DNA of 38,984 bases from NCBI GenBank assembly GCA_019118525.1, contig DWYV01000051.1, positions 1 through 38,984 of the forward strand, read 5' to 3'. The stretch is from Candidatus Bariatricus faecipullorum. GTDB taxonomy: Bacteria > Bacillota > Clostridia > Lachnospirales > Lachnospiraceae. The notes under the pieces are model-generated. The model had not been told where the DNA came from. It saw only the letters and a program-made list of their open reading frames with translations, and did not search any database. This document shows positions 1 to 8,466 of this stretch, one piece after another. The translations under genes and the position numbers were made by a program. Position 1 is the stretch's first letter; each line of letters opens with the position of its first letter.

Positions 1-68
1 TCCCCTTGCTTGTACCTCTTGATAATCTTGACTTTTTCTTCTGTGTTTAGTTTACCTTTTTGTGACAT
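1..68 (-). CDS. Transposase OrfA-like N-terminus, partial
   Basis: The minus strand opens at an ATG (68-66) behind an AGGGAG ribosome site and reads MSQKGKLNTEEKVKIIKRY before running off the window. A short basic start followed by a T/NEEK-KI-I-RY-GE-type helix is what IS3-family OrfA helix-turn-helix proteins look like at their N-terminus. Only 22 codons are visible, so the family call rests on resemblance. It faces away from trkA, so the window edge cuts an insertion sequence whose end lies between about 70 and 160. Confidence 0.5.
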   Translation of the reverse strand, partial: MSQKGKLNTEEKVKIIKRYKQG

Positions 69-73
69 AGAAT

Positions 74-126
74 TGCTCCCTTCATGATGACAGTTTGTTT
101 TTTCACTGTCTCTCATAAAGGGAGCA
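74..126. repeat. Inverted repeat beside the IS edge
   Basis: The 9-base arms TGCTCCCTT (74-82) and AAGGGAGCA (118-126) are perfect complements, with a further GACAG/CTGTC pair inside (89-93 and 106-110). The left arm contains the ribosome site of the partial transposase, so the hairpin could sequester it. Such leader hairpins commonly limit transposase translation from outside transcription; that role is inferred here. Confidence 0.5.
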
Positions 127-160
127 TATCATTGTCCGGTGTCTGCTTTTGTAAAACCGG

Positions 161-189
161 TTGTACTTTTCCCACAAAAGTGCTATGCT
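161..189 (+). promoter_or_regulatory. Predicted sigma-A promoter of trkA operon
   Basis: TTGTAC (161-166), a 17-base spacer, then TATGCT (184-189). It lies about 95 bases upstream of the trkA start and is the best -35/-10 pair in the interval between the IS edge and trkA. Confidence 0.5.
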
Positions 190-284
190 ACGTTACGGGA
201 ATATGCACAGAAATTCGGAAAGTGAGGCGACGGGCTGCGCCGTCTGGGAAAACGTTTCGAAAAGGAAAGGTGAGGGAACAAGAG

Positions 285-1658
285 ATGAAGATTGTAATCA
301 TTGGAGACGGTAAGGTCGGACACAGACTGACCCGACAGTTATCCGAAGAGGATTACGACGTGGTTCTGATTGACCAGAACGAAGGAAAACTCCAGGAGGC
401 TGTAAACCGCCTGGACATTCTCTGTATTACGGGGGACGGGGCAGATGCGGAAGTCCAGAAAGAAGCCGGCGTGCCGGAGGCGGACCTGGTGATTGCCTGC
501 GCATCTACCGATGAGCTGAACATGTTCAGCTGTCTGCTGGCCAGGAAGCTGGGCGCCCGCCATACCATAGCCCGGGTGAGAAACCCGGTTTATTTCCGCC
601 AGATTGGACTTTTGAAGGAAGATTTGCGGCTGAGCATGGCGGTAAATCCGGAGCTTACGGTGGCAGAGGAGATTTCCCGTATCCTGATTTATCCGGATAC
701 GGCAAAGGTGGAAACCTTTATGAAAGGGAAAGCAGACCTGCTGGAATTTATTGTGCGGGAGAGAAGTCATCTGGACGGACTGTCCCTGGCAGAAATCTAC
801 CAGAAATTTAAAGTCCGCGTGCTTGTGTGCGCCGTGCGGCGGGGAAACGAAGTTTTTATCCCGGACGGCGATTTTGTAGTCCATTATGGCGACCGTCTGC
901 ACATTGTGGCGGCGCACCGTTATATGAAAGACTTCTTTCAGTTTATCGAGAAAAAGCGGCCCCTCCGAAAAGGGAAACGGGTGCTTATCTGCGGAGGCGG
1001 CCGGGTAGGATATTACCTGGCACGGCGTCTTCTGGAGCTGGGGATGCTTGTAAAAATTATTGAGAAAGACCCGGTCAAATGCGAGGACCTGTGTCAGGCC
1101 CTTCCCCGGGCGACAGTTATCCACGGGAATGCATCCGACCAGGAACTGCTGACCGAAGAAGGAATCGACGAGGCGGACGCCCTGGTGGCCCTGACAGGAG
1201 TGGACGAGGAAAATATCATTCTGACGCTGTATGCCAAAAGCAGGGGCGTGGATAAAGTGGTGGCCAAGGTCAACGAGGACAGCCGGGCCCAGCTCGGTGA
1301 AGAACTGGGAATTGACGGTATCGTGGCGGCGAAAGAAGCTACGGCGGACGCGATTATGAGCTATGTCCGGGCGCGTCAGAACTCGTACCAGAGCAGCAAT
1401 GTAGAGTCCATGTATGAACTGGTAGACGACAAGGTGGAAGCGCTGGAATTCTATATCCGGGAAGATACCGACTATACATATGTCCCCCTGAAAGATTTAC
1501 CCGTAAAAAAGAATAACCTGATTGCCTGTATTGGAAGAAAGCGGGACATCATCATTCCCGGTGGTGAGGATATGATAAAACCGGGAGACAGTGTTATCGT
1601 GGTGACGACCCGGAAAAAAGTGCAGAATATAGAAGACATTCTGGAGAGGCGGGAATAG
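285..1658 (+). CDS. trkA: Trk potassium uptake regulatory subunit TrkA
   Basis: A 457-aa cytosolic protein that gates the TrkH potassium channel by binding NAD(H) and other nucleotides. It shows the TrkA duplication: a first Rossmann/RCK_N half beginning IVIIGDGKVG (residues 3-12) and a second beginning near residue 233 (VLICGGGRVG), each followed by an RCK_C-like segment. The ATG at 285 is chosen because GAGGG lies 8 bases upstream and the Rossmann fold begins at once; an in-frame start at 84 would add 67 residues of poor-quality sequence. Its stop is 3 bases before trkH, so the two are co-transcribed, as is usual for Trk/Ktr systems. Confidence 0.93.
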   Translation: MKIVIIGDGKVGHRLTRQLSEEDYDVVLIDQNEGKLQEAVNRLDILCITGDGADAEVQKEAGVPEADLVIACASTDELNMFSCLLARKLGARHTIARVRNPVYFRQIGLLKEDLRLSMAVNPELTVAEEISRILIYPDTAKVETFMKGKADLLEFIVRERSHLDGLSLAEIYQKFKVRVLVCAVRRGNEVFIPDGDFVVHYGDRLHIVAAHRYMKDFFQFIEKKRPLRKGKRVLICGGGRVGYYLARRLLELGMLVKIIEKDPVKCEDLCQALPRATVIHGNASDQELLTEEGIDEADALVALTGVDEENIILTLYAKSRGVDKVVAKVNEDSRAQLGEELGIDGIVAAKEATADAIMSYVRARQNSYQSSNVESMYELVDDKVEALEFYIREDTDYTYVPLKDLPVKKNNLIACIGRKRDIIIPGGEDMIKPGDSVIVVTTRKKVQNIEDILERRE

Positions 1659-1661
1659 AAC

Positions 1662-3107
1662 ATGAATCTGAAAATGATTGTCTTCGTAATCGCGAGAATG
1701 CTGGGAGTGGAGGGACTGCTGCTGCTGACCCCGGCGGTTATCGCTGTTCTCTACGGGGAAGAAGAGGTGGTTTTTTTCCTTGCTGTGGCGGCTCTGCTGG
1801 GCGTCATCTTTCTCCTGCTTGGGCGAAAACGTCCGGAGGATACCACGATTTACGCAAAGGAAGGATTTGTCATCGTGGCGGCGGCCTGGATTTTCTGGTC
1901 TCTTTTTGGCGCACTTCCTTTCTACATATCCGGAAGCATCCCCAGTTATGTGGACGCTTTTTTTGAAACCGTATCCGGGTTTACCACGACAGGATCCACC
2001 ATCCTTCCGGATATCGATGCACTGCCCAGCAGCATGATTTTCTGGAGGGCCCTGACCCACTGGGTAGGGGGCATGGGCGTACTGGTTTTTACCATGGTTG
2101 TGTTTCCACTGGGTGAGAAGAATTCTATGCATCTGATGCGGGCGGAGGTCCCGGGACCGGAGGCGGGAAAACTGGTGCCGAAAGCCAGGGATACTTCCCG
2201 GATTCTGTATGCCATGTATTTTGTGCTGACATTGGCAGAAGTGATTCTACTGCTGTTCGGAGGTATGAATCTGTTTGACAGTGTGACACACGCTTTCAGT
2301 ACAGCGGGAACAGGAGGATTTTCCGGGTATAATGCCAGTGTGGCGCATTTTGACAGCGCCTATATTGACGGGGTCATCACCGTCTTTATGATTCTGTTCG
2401 GCGTGAATTTTAACCTGTATTATTTCTGCCTTATCAGGCAGTTTAAAGAAGTCTGGAAAAACGAGGAACTCCGTGCCTACCTGGGAATTATTGCGGTAAC
2501 TACGGCAATCGTAACCGTAAATATTCTTCCCATCTATGAGACCGTGGGGAAGGCCTTCCGGTACGCCTCCTTCCAGATTGCGTCTGTGATTACCACCACC
2601 GGCTTCGTGACAGCGGACTACGATTTGTGGCCGGAACTTTCCAAATGCATTCTGATTCTGGTGATGATAATCGGAGCCAGCGCAGGTTCCACCGGAGGCG
2701 GAGTGAAGGTATCCCGGTTTATTATTCTTATCAAATGTGTAGGACGGGAAATCAAACTGATGTTTCATCCCAAAGCGGTAACCGTAGTAAAACTGAACGG
2801 GAAAAAAGTCCGGGAGGAGACCGTCAGAGGCGTATATGTTTTTTTCATAGCCTACATACTACTGATGATGGGGTCCATCCTGCTTGTGTCGCTGGATAAT
2901 TATGACTTTGAAAGCACATTTGCGGCGGTGGCAACGACGATGAATAATGTGGGACCGGGACTGAACGTGTCCGGACCGGTGGAAAATTTCTCCTTCTTTT
3001 CCGCATTTTCCAAGATTGTATTAAGTCTGGACATGCTGGCAGGACGGCTGGAAATCTTCCCCTTCCTGATGCTGTTCTCTCCGGGACTGTGGAAACGTAA
3101 ATTTTAA
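1662..3107 (+). CDS. trkH: Trk potassium channel subunit TrkH
   Basis: A 481-aa multi-span membrane protein, the potassium-translocating partner of TrkA. The four pore-loop repeats of the SKT superfamily are visible: GFTTTGSTIL, STAGTGGFSGYN, TTTGFVTADYD and TTMNNVGPGLN, each supplying a filter glycine. HWVGGMGVLVF after the first pore is the typical TrkH segment, and GGGVKVSRF resembles the loop that follows pore 3. The length is normal for the family. GAGGCGGG precedes the ATG, and the gene is tightly coupled to trkA. Confidence 0.93.
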   Translation: MNLKMIVFVIARMLGVEGLLLLTPAVIAVLYGEEEVVFFLAVAALLGVIFLLLGRKRPEDTTIYAKEGFVIVAAAWIFWSLFGALPFYISGSIPSYVDAFFETVSGFTTTGSTILPDIDALPSSMIFWRALTHWVGGMGVLVFTMVVFPLGEKNSMHLMRAEVPGPEAGKLVPKARDTSRILYAMYFVLTLAEVILLLFGGMNLFDSVTHAFSTAGTGGFSGYNASVAHFDSAYIDGVITVFMILFGVNFNLYYFCLIRQFKEVWKNEELRAYLGIIAVTTAIVTVNILPIYETVGKAFRYASFQIASVITTTGFVTADYDLWPELSKCILILVMIIGASAGSTGGGVKVSRFIILIKCVGREIKLMFHPKAVTVVKLNGKKVREETVRGVYVFFIAYILLMMGSILLVSLDNYDFESTFAAVATTMNNVGPGLNVSGPVENFSFFSAFSKIVLSLDMLAGRLEIFPFLMLFSPGLWKRKF

Positions 3108-3125
3108 GGAAAAGGAATTGAGAGG

Positions 3126-4721
3126 ATGAAAAAAGGCATCATTACTACCATTGTGCTGCTGGCCGCGGCGGCAGTCTACTATTACGCGGCCCTTCCGGCG
3201 CTGAATATTCATTCGGCCGGAGTCTGGTATTTTCTGCTGGCGCTTGTGGCCCTGGCGGCAGCTTTCTATGCGCTGCGAAAGAGACTTTCCCCCGGGGAAA
3301 TCCGGCATTCGAAAGGAATGAAAGGAATTCTGGGACTGTTTCTGGTGCTTCTTGTCGTGTATCTGGCAGGAACCCTACTGTCCTCCCCGGTTGTCAATGC
3401 AAAGAAATACCAGCAGCTTCTGACCGTGGAAGAAGGGGATTTCGCAACGGAAATCGAAGAACTTTCTTTCGACCAGATTCCCATCCTGGACAGGGATACG
3501 GCGGAACTTCTGGGCGACCGGAAGATGGGCAGTATGGCGGATATGGTTTCCCAGTTCGAGGCGGACGATATCTACTCCCAGATAAATTACAATGACCGGC
3601 CGGTACGGGTAACCCCGTTAAAATACGCGAGCCTGGTCAAGTGGTTTACCAATCAGAGCGAGGGACTTCCGGCCTATATCCGGATTGACATGGCAAACCA
3701 GACCACGGAGATGGTCAAACTGGAGGAAGGAATGAAATACTCCATGAGCGACCATTTTAACCGGAATATCTACCGTCATCTGCGGTTTGCGCATCCTACC
3801 TATATATATGGGGACCTGAGCTTTGAGATTGACGAGGAAGGAATACCCTACTGGATAGCGCCGGTGAAACAGTATAACATCGGACTTTTCGGAGGAGAGA
3901 CCATTGGACGGGTTGTGCTGTGCAATGCGATTACCGGGGAAACAGAAGACTATGCCATTGAGGACGCGCCCACATGGATTGACCGGGCGTTTTCCGCGGA
4001 CCTGCTGGTGGAGCTCTATGATTACCACGGAACGCTGCAGCACGGATTCTGGAACAGCGTGCTGGGCCAGAAGGACTGTCTGAAAACGACGGACGGGTAC
4101 AACTATCTGGCGATTGACGACGATGTGTGGGTCTATACAGGGGTGACCTCTGTAAACAGCGACCAGTCCAATGTGGGATTTGTACTGATGAATCAGAGAA
4201 CCATGGAAACCCGTTATTACCCGGTGGAGGGAGCCACGGAGACTTCTGCCATGGCCTCGGCGGAGGGCCAGGTGCAGAATCTGCAGTATACGGCCACCTT
4301 CCCCCTGCTTCTGAACATTTCCGGCCAGCCAACCTATTTCATGGCCTTAAAGGATGATGCGGGACTTGTGAAAATGTATGCCATGGTAAACGTGGAGCAG
4401 TACCAGATTGTGGCCACCGGAAGCACAGTCAGCCAGTGCGAGGAGCAGTATCAGGGGCTGCTGGAAAGCGGAGGCATAGAAACGGAAGAAGAAGCAGAAG
4501 AGACCAGTGAGACAAAACAGATTACCGGTGTGATAGAAAAAATCTCCCAGGGCGTTATCGAAGGAAATTCCCATTACTACCTGATGCTGGAGGATTCGGA
4601 AGAAATCTTTGACGTGCCCATTGTGGACTTTATCGAAGTCATGCGCCTGAATCCGGGAGATACCGTAACGATGGAATACACAGAGGGGACGGATACCTGC
4701 CAGGTACTTTCCCTGAAATAG
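3126..4721 (+). CDS. Large membrane-anchored protein, function unknown
   Basis: A 531-aa protein with three predicted membrane segments near the N-terminus (about residues 4-22, 32-50 and 67-87) and then about 440 residues of soluble, acidic sequence that is probably outside the cell. The tail after residue 460 (TGVIEKISQGVIEG to VLSLK) is short, beta-rich and ends in a VTMEYTEG-type strand, and could be a small barrel. An E/T-rich linker (EEEAEETSET) joins it to the main body. It starts 18 bases after trkH behind a GAGAGG site, so it is probably part of the trk operon. I do not recognise a named family. Confidence 0.7.
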   Translation: MKKGIITTIVLLAAAAVYYYAALPALNIHSAGVWYFLLALVALAAAFYALRKRLSPGEIRHSKGMKGILGLFLVLLVVYLAGTLLSSPVVNAKKYQQLLTVEEGDFATEIEELSFDQIPILDRDTAELLGDRKMGSMADMVSQFEADDIYSQINYNDRPVRVTPLKYASLVKWFTNQSEGLPAYIRIDMANQTTEMVKLEEGMKYSMSDHFNRNIYRHLRFAHPTYIYGDLSFEIDEEGIPYWIAPVKQYNIGLFGGETIGRVVLCNAITGETEDYAIEDAPTWIDRAFSADLLVELYDYHGTLQHGFWNSVLGQKDCLKTTDGYNYLAIDDDVWVYTGVTSVNSDQSNVGFVLMNQRTMETRYYPVEGATETSAMASAEGQVQNLQYTATFPLLLNISGQPTYFMALKDDAGLVKMYAMVNVEQYQIVATGSTVSQCEEQYQGLLESGGIETEEEAEETSETKQITGVIEKISQGVIEGNSHYYLMLEDSEEIFDVPIVDFIEVMRLNPGDTVTMEYTEGTDTCQVLSLK

Positions 4722-4778
4722 AAGAGAAAACCGGGACCGGGAAAGTGCGTTCCGGTGCGGCAGGAAAGGAAGAACACC

Positions 4779-5707
4779 ATGGAACTTAGTATATTGCTGG
4801 CACAGCAGATTCTCTCCCTGTTTCTGATGGGAGTGGTCGGATTCGCTATCGTAAAGATTGGACTGTTTCAGTCGGAAGAAAGCGGGGTTCTGTCCAGACT
4901 CTGTGTTTATATCTGTTCCCCCTGCGTTGTGGTGCAGGCTTTTCAGATAGAATGCACACCGGACAAGGTGAAAGGACTTCTGATGGCCATGGCGGCGTCC
5001 GTTGTCATTCACGCCGTGTTTATCGGCCTGATGAAAGTACTGCGAAAGCCCCTGGGCCTGATTCCATCGAGCGGGCTTCCATTATTTACTCCAATTCGGG
5101 GAATCTGATTATCCCCCTGGTGTCCGCTACCTTCGGACCGGAATGGGTATTTTATACCAGCGCCTACACCATGGTGCAGACGGTGCTGGTATGGACCCAT
5201 GGAAAAGCCCTGATATGCAGGGGCGAGAAAAGCAGCCTGCGCAGTATTATTCTGAATCCCAATATCATTGCCATGTTTATCGGCATCGTACTGTTTGCGG
5301 CCAACATTCAGCTTCCCGGCATTATCAGTTCCACCATAGGCGGGCTGGGAGACATGATTGGTCCGGTGAGTATGCTGGTTATCGGAATGCTGATTGGAAA
5401 TGTGGACCTTCTGTGGGTGCTGAAACAGAAGCGGGTCTATTTTATCTGCTTTTTCCGGCTGATTGTCATGCCCGTTATCTGTATCCTGCTCTTTAAACTG
5501 ACCGGTATCGCCGGTTATCATCCGGAAGGAGACACCATCATTCTGATTGTCCTGCTGGCCGGGGCGTCCAGCGCGGCGGCCCTTGTAACCCAGCTGGCCC
5601 AGGTGTTCGGGGGCGACGCAAAATACGCCAGCGTGATAAACGTCATGTCGGTGATTTTCTGCGTCATTACCATGCCGCTGATGGTTCTTCTGTATGAACT
5701 GATATAA
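4779..5707 (+). pseudogene. AEC-family (auxin efflux carrier-like) transporter, frameshifted
   Basis: The first part (from ATG 4779, MELSILLAQQILSLF) and the second part (ASIIYSNSGNLIIPLV onward, to 5707) are the two halves of one AEC/BASS-fold permease of about 309 aa. AEC proteins export or import small organic acids and have ten membrane spans. The reading frame shifts by one base near 5060-5070: the upstream frame reads LGLIPSSG and stops at 5108, while the other frame reads DSIERASIIYSN, which is the expected continuation. One missing base explains it. This is a real null allele or a base-call error. It is not a programmed site that I recognise, as no slippery heptamer is seen. Confidence 0.85.
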
Positions 5708-5711
5708 AAAA

Positions 5712-5743
5712 CAGCCGTACCGCTCGCTGAGAGGGTACGGCTG
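5712..5743. terminator. Bidirectional terminator
   Basis: A perfect 10-bp stem (CAGCCGTACC 5712-5721, GGTACGGCTG 5734-5743) lies between the converging AEC gene and the minus-strand P-loop gene. The minus-strand read is followed by a run of six T, the plus-strand read by AAAATTT, so it works best for the minus-strand gene. Confidence 0.75.
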
Positions 5744-5761
5744 AAAATTTCTACAGACAGA

Positions 5762-6184
5762 TTAGTTTAAGATACGGCAGTCGGTCATGTCAATGTCTTT
5801 CAGTTTGTCATTGGTTGCGCTGACGCTGATATAGAATTCAATCTGGCAGTTCGCAGAAATCTTTTTCAGTTTCTCAATGAAAGAAGGAAGTTTTTCCAGA
5901 GTCATATCTGCGTGTTTCAGAATTCCGTCGATAAAAATAGCACGGATGTCGTGGTCGGCGCTTGTCATACCGTAGATGAATCCAAGATATTCATCGGTGG
6001 TAGTGATAACCTCGTAGTCATCCATGCAGATTGCCCGGATACTAAAAGAGAGACTGTATGTATCGCGGTGACTTTTCTTAATAAAAAATACGTTTCCGTC
6101 ACAGTCCTTTACAGCTTCGTTTGCAAGTTCAATCATCTGTTGCGTTTTACCGCTTCCCTTTGGGCCTGTCAATAAATTTACCAT
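5762..6184 (-). CDS. Small P-loop ATP-binding protein
   Basis: A 140-aa soluble protein. A Walker A motif GPKGSGKT lies at residues 7-14 and a hydrophobic strand ending in Asp (RAIFIDGIL, a Walker B-like strand) lies mid-protein. The start at 6184 is chosen because GGAG lies 10 bases upstream and the P-loop then sits at the very N-terminus; an in-frame start at 6244 has no ribosome site. It resembles a class of short ATP-binding proteins of Clostridia with no assigned role, often labelled PilT-like or thymidine-kinase-like on weak grounds. It is transcribed alone, divergently from the metal-chaperone operon. Confidence 0.7.
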   Translation of the reverse strand: MVNLLTGPKGSGKTQQMIELANEAVKDCDGNVFFIKKSHRDTYSLSFSIRAICMDDYEVITTTDEYLGFIYGMTSADHDIRAIFIDGILKHADMTLEKLPSFIEKLKKISANCQIEFYISVSATNDKLKDIDMTDCRILN

Positions 6185-6200
6185 ATTTGCAAGTCTCCTT

Positions 6201-6219
6201 TTTCGTAAATTGTACGAAA
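6201..6219 (-). promoter_or_regulatory. Dyad in the leader of the P-loop gene
   Basis: Arms TTTCGTA (6201-6207) and TACGAAA (6213-6219) flank a 5-base centre. TTGTACG also occurs twice in direct orientation (about 6210 and 6221). The dyad lies between the predicted start of transcription and the ribosome site, so it could be an operator or an RNA hairpin. Confidence 0.4.
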
Positions 6220-6242
6220 GTTGTACGCTTTCTCCTGAACTC

Positions 6243-6271
6243 ATTATACACTATTCACAAAAGAGAAACAA
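6243..6271 (-). promoter_or_regulatory. Predicted promoter of the P-loop gene
   Basis: On the minus strand TTGTTT (6271-6266), a 17-base spacer, and a perfect TATAAT (6248-6243). It is back to back with the plus-strand promoter at 6281-6309. Confidence 0.65.
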
Positions 6272-6280
6272 CCCATTTGT

Positions 6281-6309
6281 TTGCATCTTTTCCTGTTTTG
6301 TGATATATT
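6281..6309 (+). promoter_or_regulatory. Predicted promoter of the COG0523 operon
   Basis: TTGCAT (6281-6286), a 17-base spacer, TATATT (6304-6309). The predicted transcription start, about 7 bases on, falls at 6316, exactly where the folded leader begins. Confidence 0.6.
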
Positions 6310-6316
6310 AGGATAC

Positions 6317-6416
6317 GGTTCAGCCCTTTGCCGGAAACCGGGACGTTCCTTTTGGGCTGGCCGGTCTCCGGCAGACGGCTGAACTGAAAACCACTAAGGA
6401 GTTAGCAAAATCTAAC
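6317..6416 (+). promoter_or_regulatory. Structured 5' leader of unknown class
   Basis: Three nested helices are visible. P1 is GTTCAGCC (6318-6325) with GGCTGAAC (6377-6384). P2 is TGCCGGA (6329-6335) with TCCGGCA (6367-6373). P3 is ACCGG (6337-6341) with CCGGT (6361-6365). Together they form one long interrupted hairpin capped by a 19-base loop. No T-run follows, so it is not a terminator. Downstream, TTAG at 6402-6405 can pair either with CTAA at 6394-6397 or, as GTTAG, with CTAAC at 6412-6416, and these options are mutually exclusive. I do not match it to a known riboswitch (cobalamin, NiCo, Mg, Mn and guanidine-I signatures are absent). Given the genes behind it, a metal- or cofactor-sensing leader is a reasonable inference. 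Confidence 0.55.
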
Positions 6417-6439
6417 CATAAAAGAAAAGAGGAATCGAT

Positions 6440-7498
6440 ATGACAAAAGTCGACATTATTTCCGGTTTCCTTGGAGCCGGAAAGACTACATTTATTAAGA
6501 AGCTGATTGACGAAGTCTTCACCGGGGAAAAACTGGTGCTGATTGAGAATGAGTTCGGAGAAATCGGCATTGACGGCGGATTTCTGAAGGACGCCGGAAT
6601 CGAGATTACGGAGATGAACTCCGGATGTATCTGCTGTACCCTGGTAGGGGATTTCAGCAAAGCGCTCCAGCAGGTACTGGAGCAGTATCATCCGGACCGG
6701 GTAATTATCGAGCCCTCCGGAGTCGGAAAACTTTCTGATGTGGCAAAAGCCGTGGAAGGCGTGAAGGCAGAGGCCGATATTGAGATTTCCGGAAGAATCA
6801 CCGTGGTCGATGGAAAGAAAGCAAAAATGTATATGAAAAACTTCGGTGAGTTCTTCAAAGACCAGGTGGCCAGCGCCACAACGCTGGTGCTCAGCCGCAC
6901 CCAGATGATGACGGACGAAAAAATCGAGGAGTGTGTACACCTGCTGCGGGAAGAGAACAAAGAGGCGGCAGTCATTACCACTCCCTGGGACGAGCTGGGA
7001 AAAGAAGCCATCCTGCGGGCGCTGGAGCAGGGAGCGGAAATAGAGGAGCTGCTGGAGGGAAGCCACGGTCATGCTCATCATCATGACCATGAACACCACC
7101 ACGACCACGAAGAATGCTGCGGCCATGAGCACGGCCATCACCATGACCACGACCATGGCCATGGGGAGTGCTGCGGTCATGACCACCACCACGACCATGA
7201 GCACCATCATCACCACCACGCAGATGAGGTGTTTACAAGCTGGGGCAGGGAGACGGCCCATAAATATACGGAAGAAGAACTGGATTTCCTGCTGAAGGCG
7301 CTGGCGGAAACCGAAGGCTACGGCACCGTGCTCCGGGCCAAGGGAATTATCCAGATGACAGACGGAAGCTGGAAACAGTTCGACCTGGTGCCGGGAGAAA
7401 GCGAAACCCGGGAAGGCCAGCCGGACTATACCGGACGGGTATGCGTTATCGGAACCGACCTGAAGGAAGATTCCCTGCAGACTCTGTTCCATATTTAG
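6440..7498 (+). CDS. COG0523/CobW-family metal-chaperone GTPase with His-rich insert
   Basis: A 352-aa cytosolic G3E GTPase. Walker A GFLGAGKTT (residues 9-17), switch segment ENEFGEIGIDG (36-46), the metal-binding GCICC motif (62-66) and EPSGVG are all present. The usual NKxD guanine motif is replaced by SRTQ in LVLSRTQMM, so base specificity may be relaxed. Residues 209-260 are almost wholly His, Asp, Glu and Gly with two ECCGH repeats, a large metal store or delivery site. A CobW C-terminal domain follows (YGTVLRAKGIIQ). Family members deliver zinc, cobalt or nickel to client enzymes; which metal applies here is not shown. AAGAGG precedes the ATG, and it heads an operon with a second family member and a zinc hydrolase. 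Confidence 0.9.
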   Translation: MTKVDIISGFLGAGKTTFIKKLIDEVFTGEKLVLIENEFGEIGIDGGFLKDAGIEITEMNSGCICCTLVGDFSKALQQVLEQYHPDRVIIEPSGVGKLSDVAKAVEGVKAEADIEISGRITVVDGKKAKMYMKNFGEFFKDQVASATTLVLSRTQMMTDEKIEECVHLLREENKEAAVITTPWDELGKEAILRALEQGAEIEELLEGSHGHAHHHDHEHHHDHEECCGHEHGHHHDHDHGHGECCGHDHHHDHEHHHHHHADEVFTSWGRETAHKYTEEELDFLLKALAETEGYGTVLRAKGIIQMTDGSWKQFDLVPGESETREGQPDYTGRVCVIGTDLKEDSLQTLFHI

Positions 7499-7519
7499 AA
7501 TCATACCGGAGGGAGAGAC

Positions 7520-8461
7520 ATGAAGACACCAGTATATATCTGTACGGGATTTCTGGAAAGCGGGAAGACCACGTTTATCAAGGATACTCTGATGCGGCAG
7601 GACTGGATAGAGGACGGACCGACCCTCCTTTATCTCTGCGAGGAAGGGGAGGAGGAATACCCCGAGTCCTGGCTGGATGAAAACGGGATGTTTCTGATGG
7701 AAATTGACGAGCAGGAGAAGCTGAACGGCACCTTCTTCCAGAACTGTGAGAAAATCTATCATCCTGCCCAGGTGGTTATCGAATACAACGGGATGTGGGA
7801 CCTGCAGGAAATCATGAACGGAGATTTCCCGGACAACTGGGAGATTCAGGGCGTTTACTCCACCGTAAACGGCGCCACCCTGGACATGTACCTGAAAAAC
7901 ATGCGCAACATGCTGATGAATCAGCTTACGGAGTCTGAGCTGATTGTCATCAACCGGTGCGGAGATGGAACCGACCGGTCCGCCTTCCGCCGGGCCCTGA
8001 AAATCCAGAATCCCATGGCCCAGCTGATTTTTGAAGGAGAGGACGGGGAAATCATCCCCCAGACAGAAGAGGACCTGCCGTATGATGTGAAGGCGGATGT
8101 AATAGAAGTGGAGGATACGGATTTCGGCATCTGGTATGTGGACGCCTATGAACACCCGGAACGTTATCTGCATAAAACGGTCCGGTTTCTGGCGCAGACC
8201 TTCCGGCCCAAAGGAATGCCTGTGGACATGATGGTGCCGGGAAGGCAGATTATGACCTGCTGTGCCGAGGATATCCGGTTTTACGGCTACCCCTGTAAAA
8301 TCCCGAAACCGGCCAGCCTGGAACAGCGGGGATGGATGCGGGTGGAGGCCCGGTTCGAGTACGAAGCGCCCCGGAAATTCGCCCAGAAACAGCCGGTTCT
8401 CTACCTGCTCTATGCAGAAAAAGCGTCCCGACCGAAGGACGAGGTCGTTTACCTGGGGTAA
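7520..8461 (+). CDS. COG0523-like GTPase fused to DUF1980-like domain
   Basis: A 313-aa protein. The N-terminus is G3E-like with Walker A TGFLESGKTTF (residues 9-19), but the GCxCC motif is missing and the guanine motif reads INRCGD. The C-terminus (about residues 230-313) has VPGRQIMTCCAEDIRFYG, which matches the conserved GRF-tCC-AD segment of the DUF1980/TIGR03943 family, whose members sit with a DUF318 permease in zinc-linked operons. A GTPase joined to that domain, next to a full COG0523 gene 21 bases upstream, points to a shared metal-handling job. GGAGGGAG lies just before the ATG. Confidence 0.75.
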   Translation: MKTPVYICTGFLESGKTTFIKDTLMRQDWIEDGPTLLYLCEEGEEEYPESWLDENGMFLMEIDEQEKLNGTFFQNCEKIYHPAQVVIEYNGMWDLQEIMNGDFPDNWEIQGVYSTVNGATLDMYLKNMRNMLMNQLTESELIVINRCGDGTDRSAFRRALKIQNPMAQLIFEGEDGEIIPQTEEDLPYDVKADVIEVEDTDFGIWYVDAYEHPERYLHKTVRFLAQTFRPKGMPVDMMVPGRQIMTCCAEDIRFYGYPCKIPKPASLEQRGWMRVEARFEYEAPRKFAQKQPVLYLLYAEKASRPKDEVVYLG

Positions 8462-8466
8462 AGACA

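Noticed and set aside
5050..5108. Programmed frameshift in the AEC gene
   Set aside because: No slippery heptamer, stem-loop or stimulatory site is visible at the junction, and AEC genes are not known to use one; a missing base is simpler.
6317..6384. Intrinsic terminator before the COG0523 gene
   Set aside because: The hairpin is strong but is followed by GAAAACC and not a T-run, and it begins at the predicted transcription start.
7064..7219. CRISPR or tandem-repeat array
   Set aside because: The repetitive bases are a His/Asp codon tract in a real gene; no regular repeat-spacer unit is found anywhere in the window.
7071..7295. Thr/Met-rich ORF inside the His-rich region
   Set aside because: It is a frame shadow of the CAC/CAT repeat in the GTPase gene.
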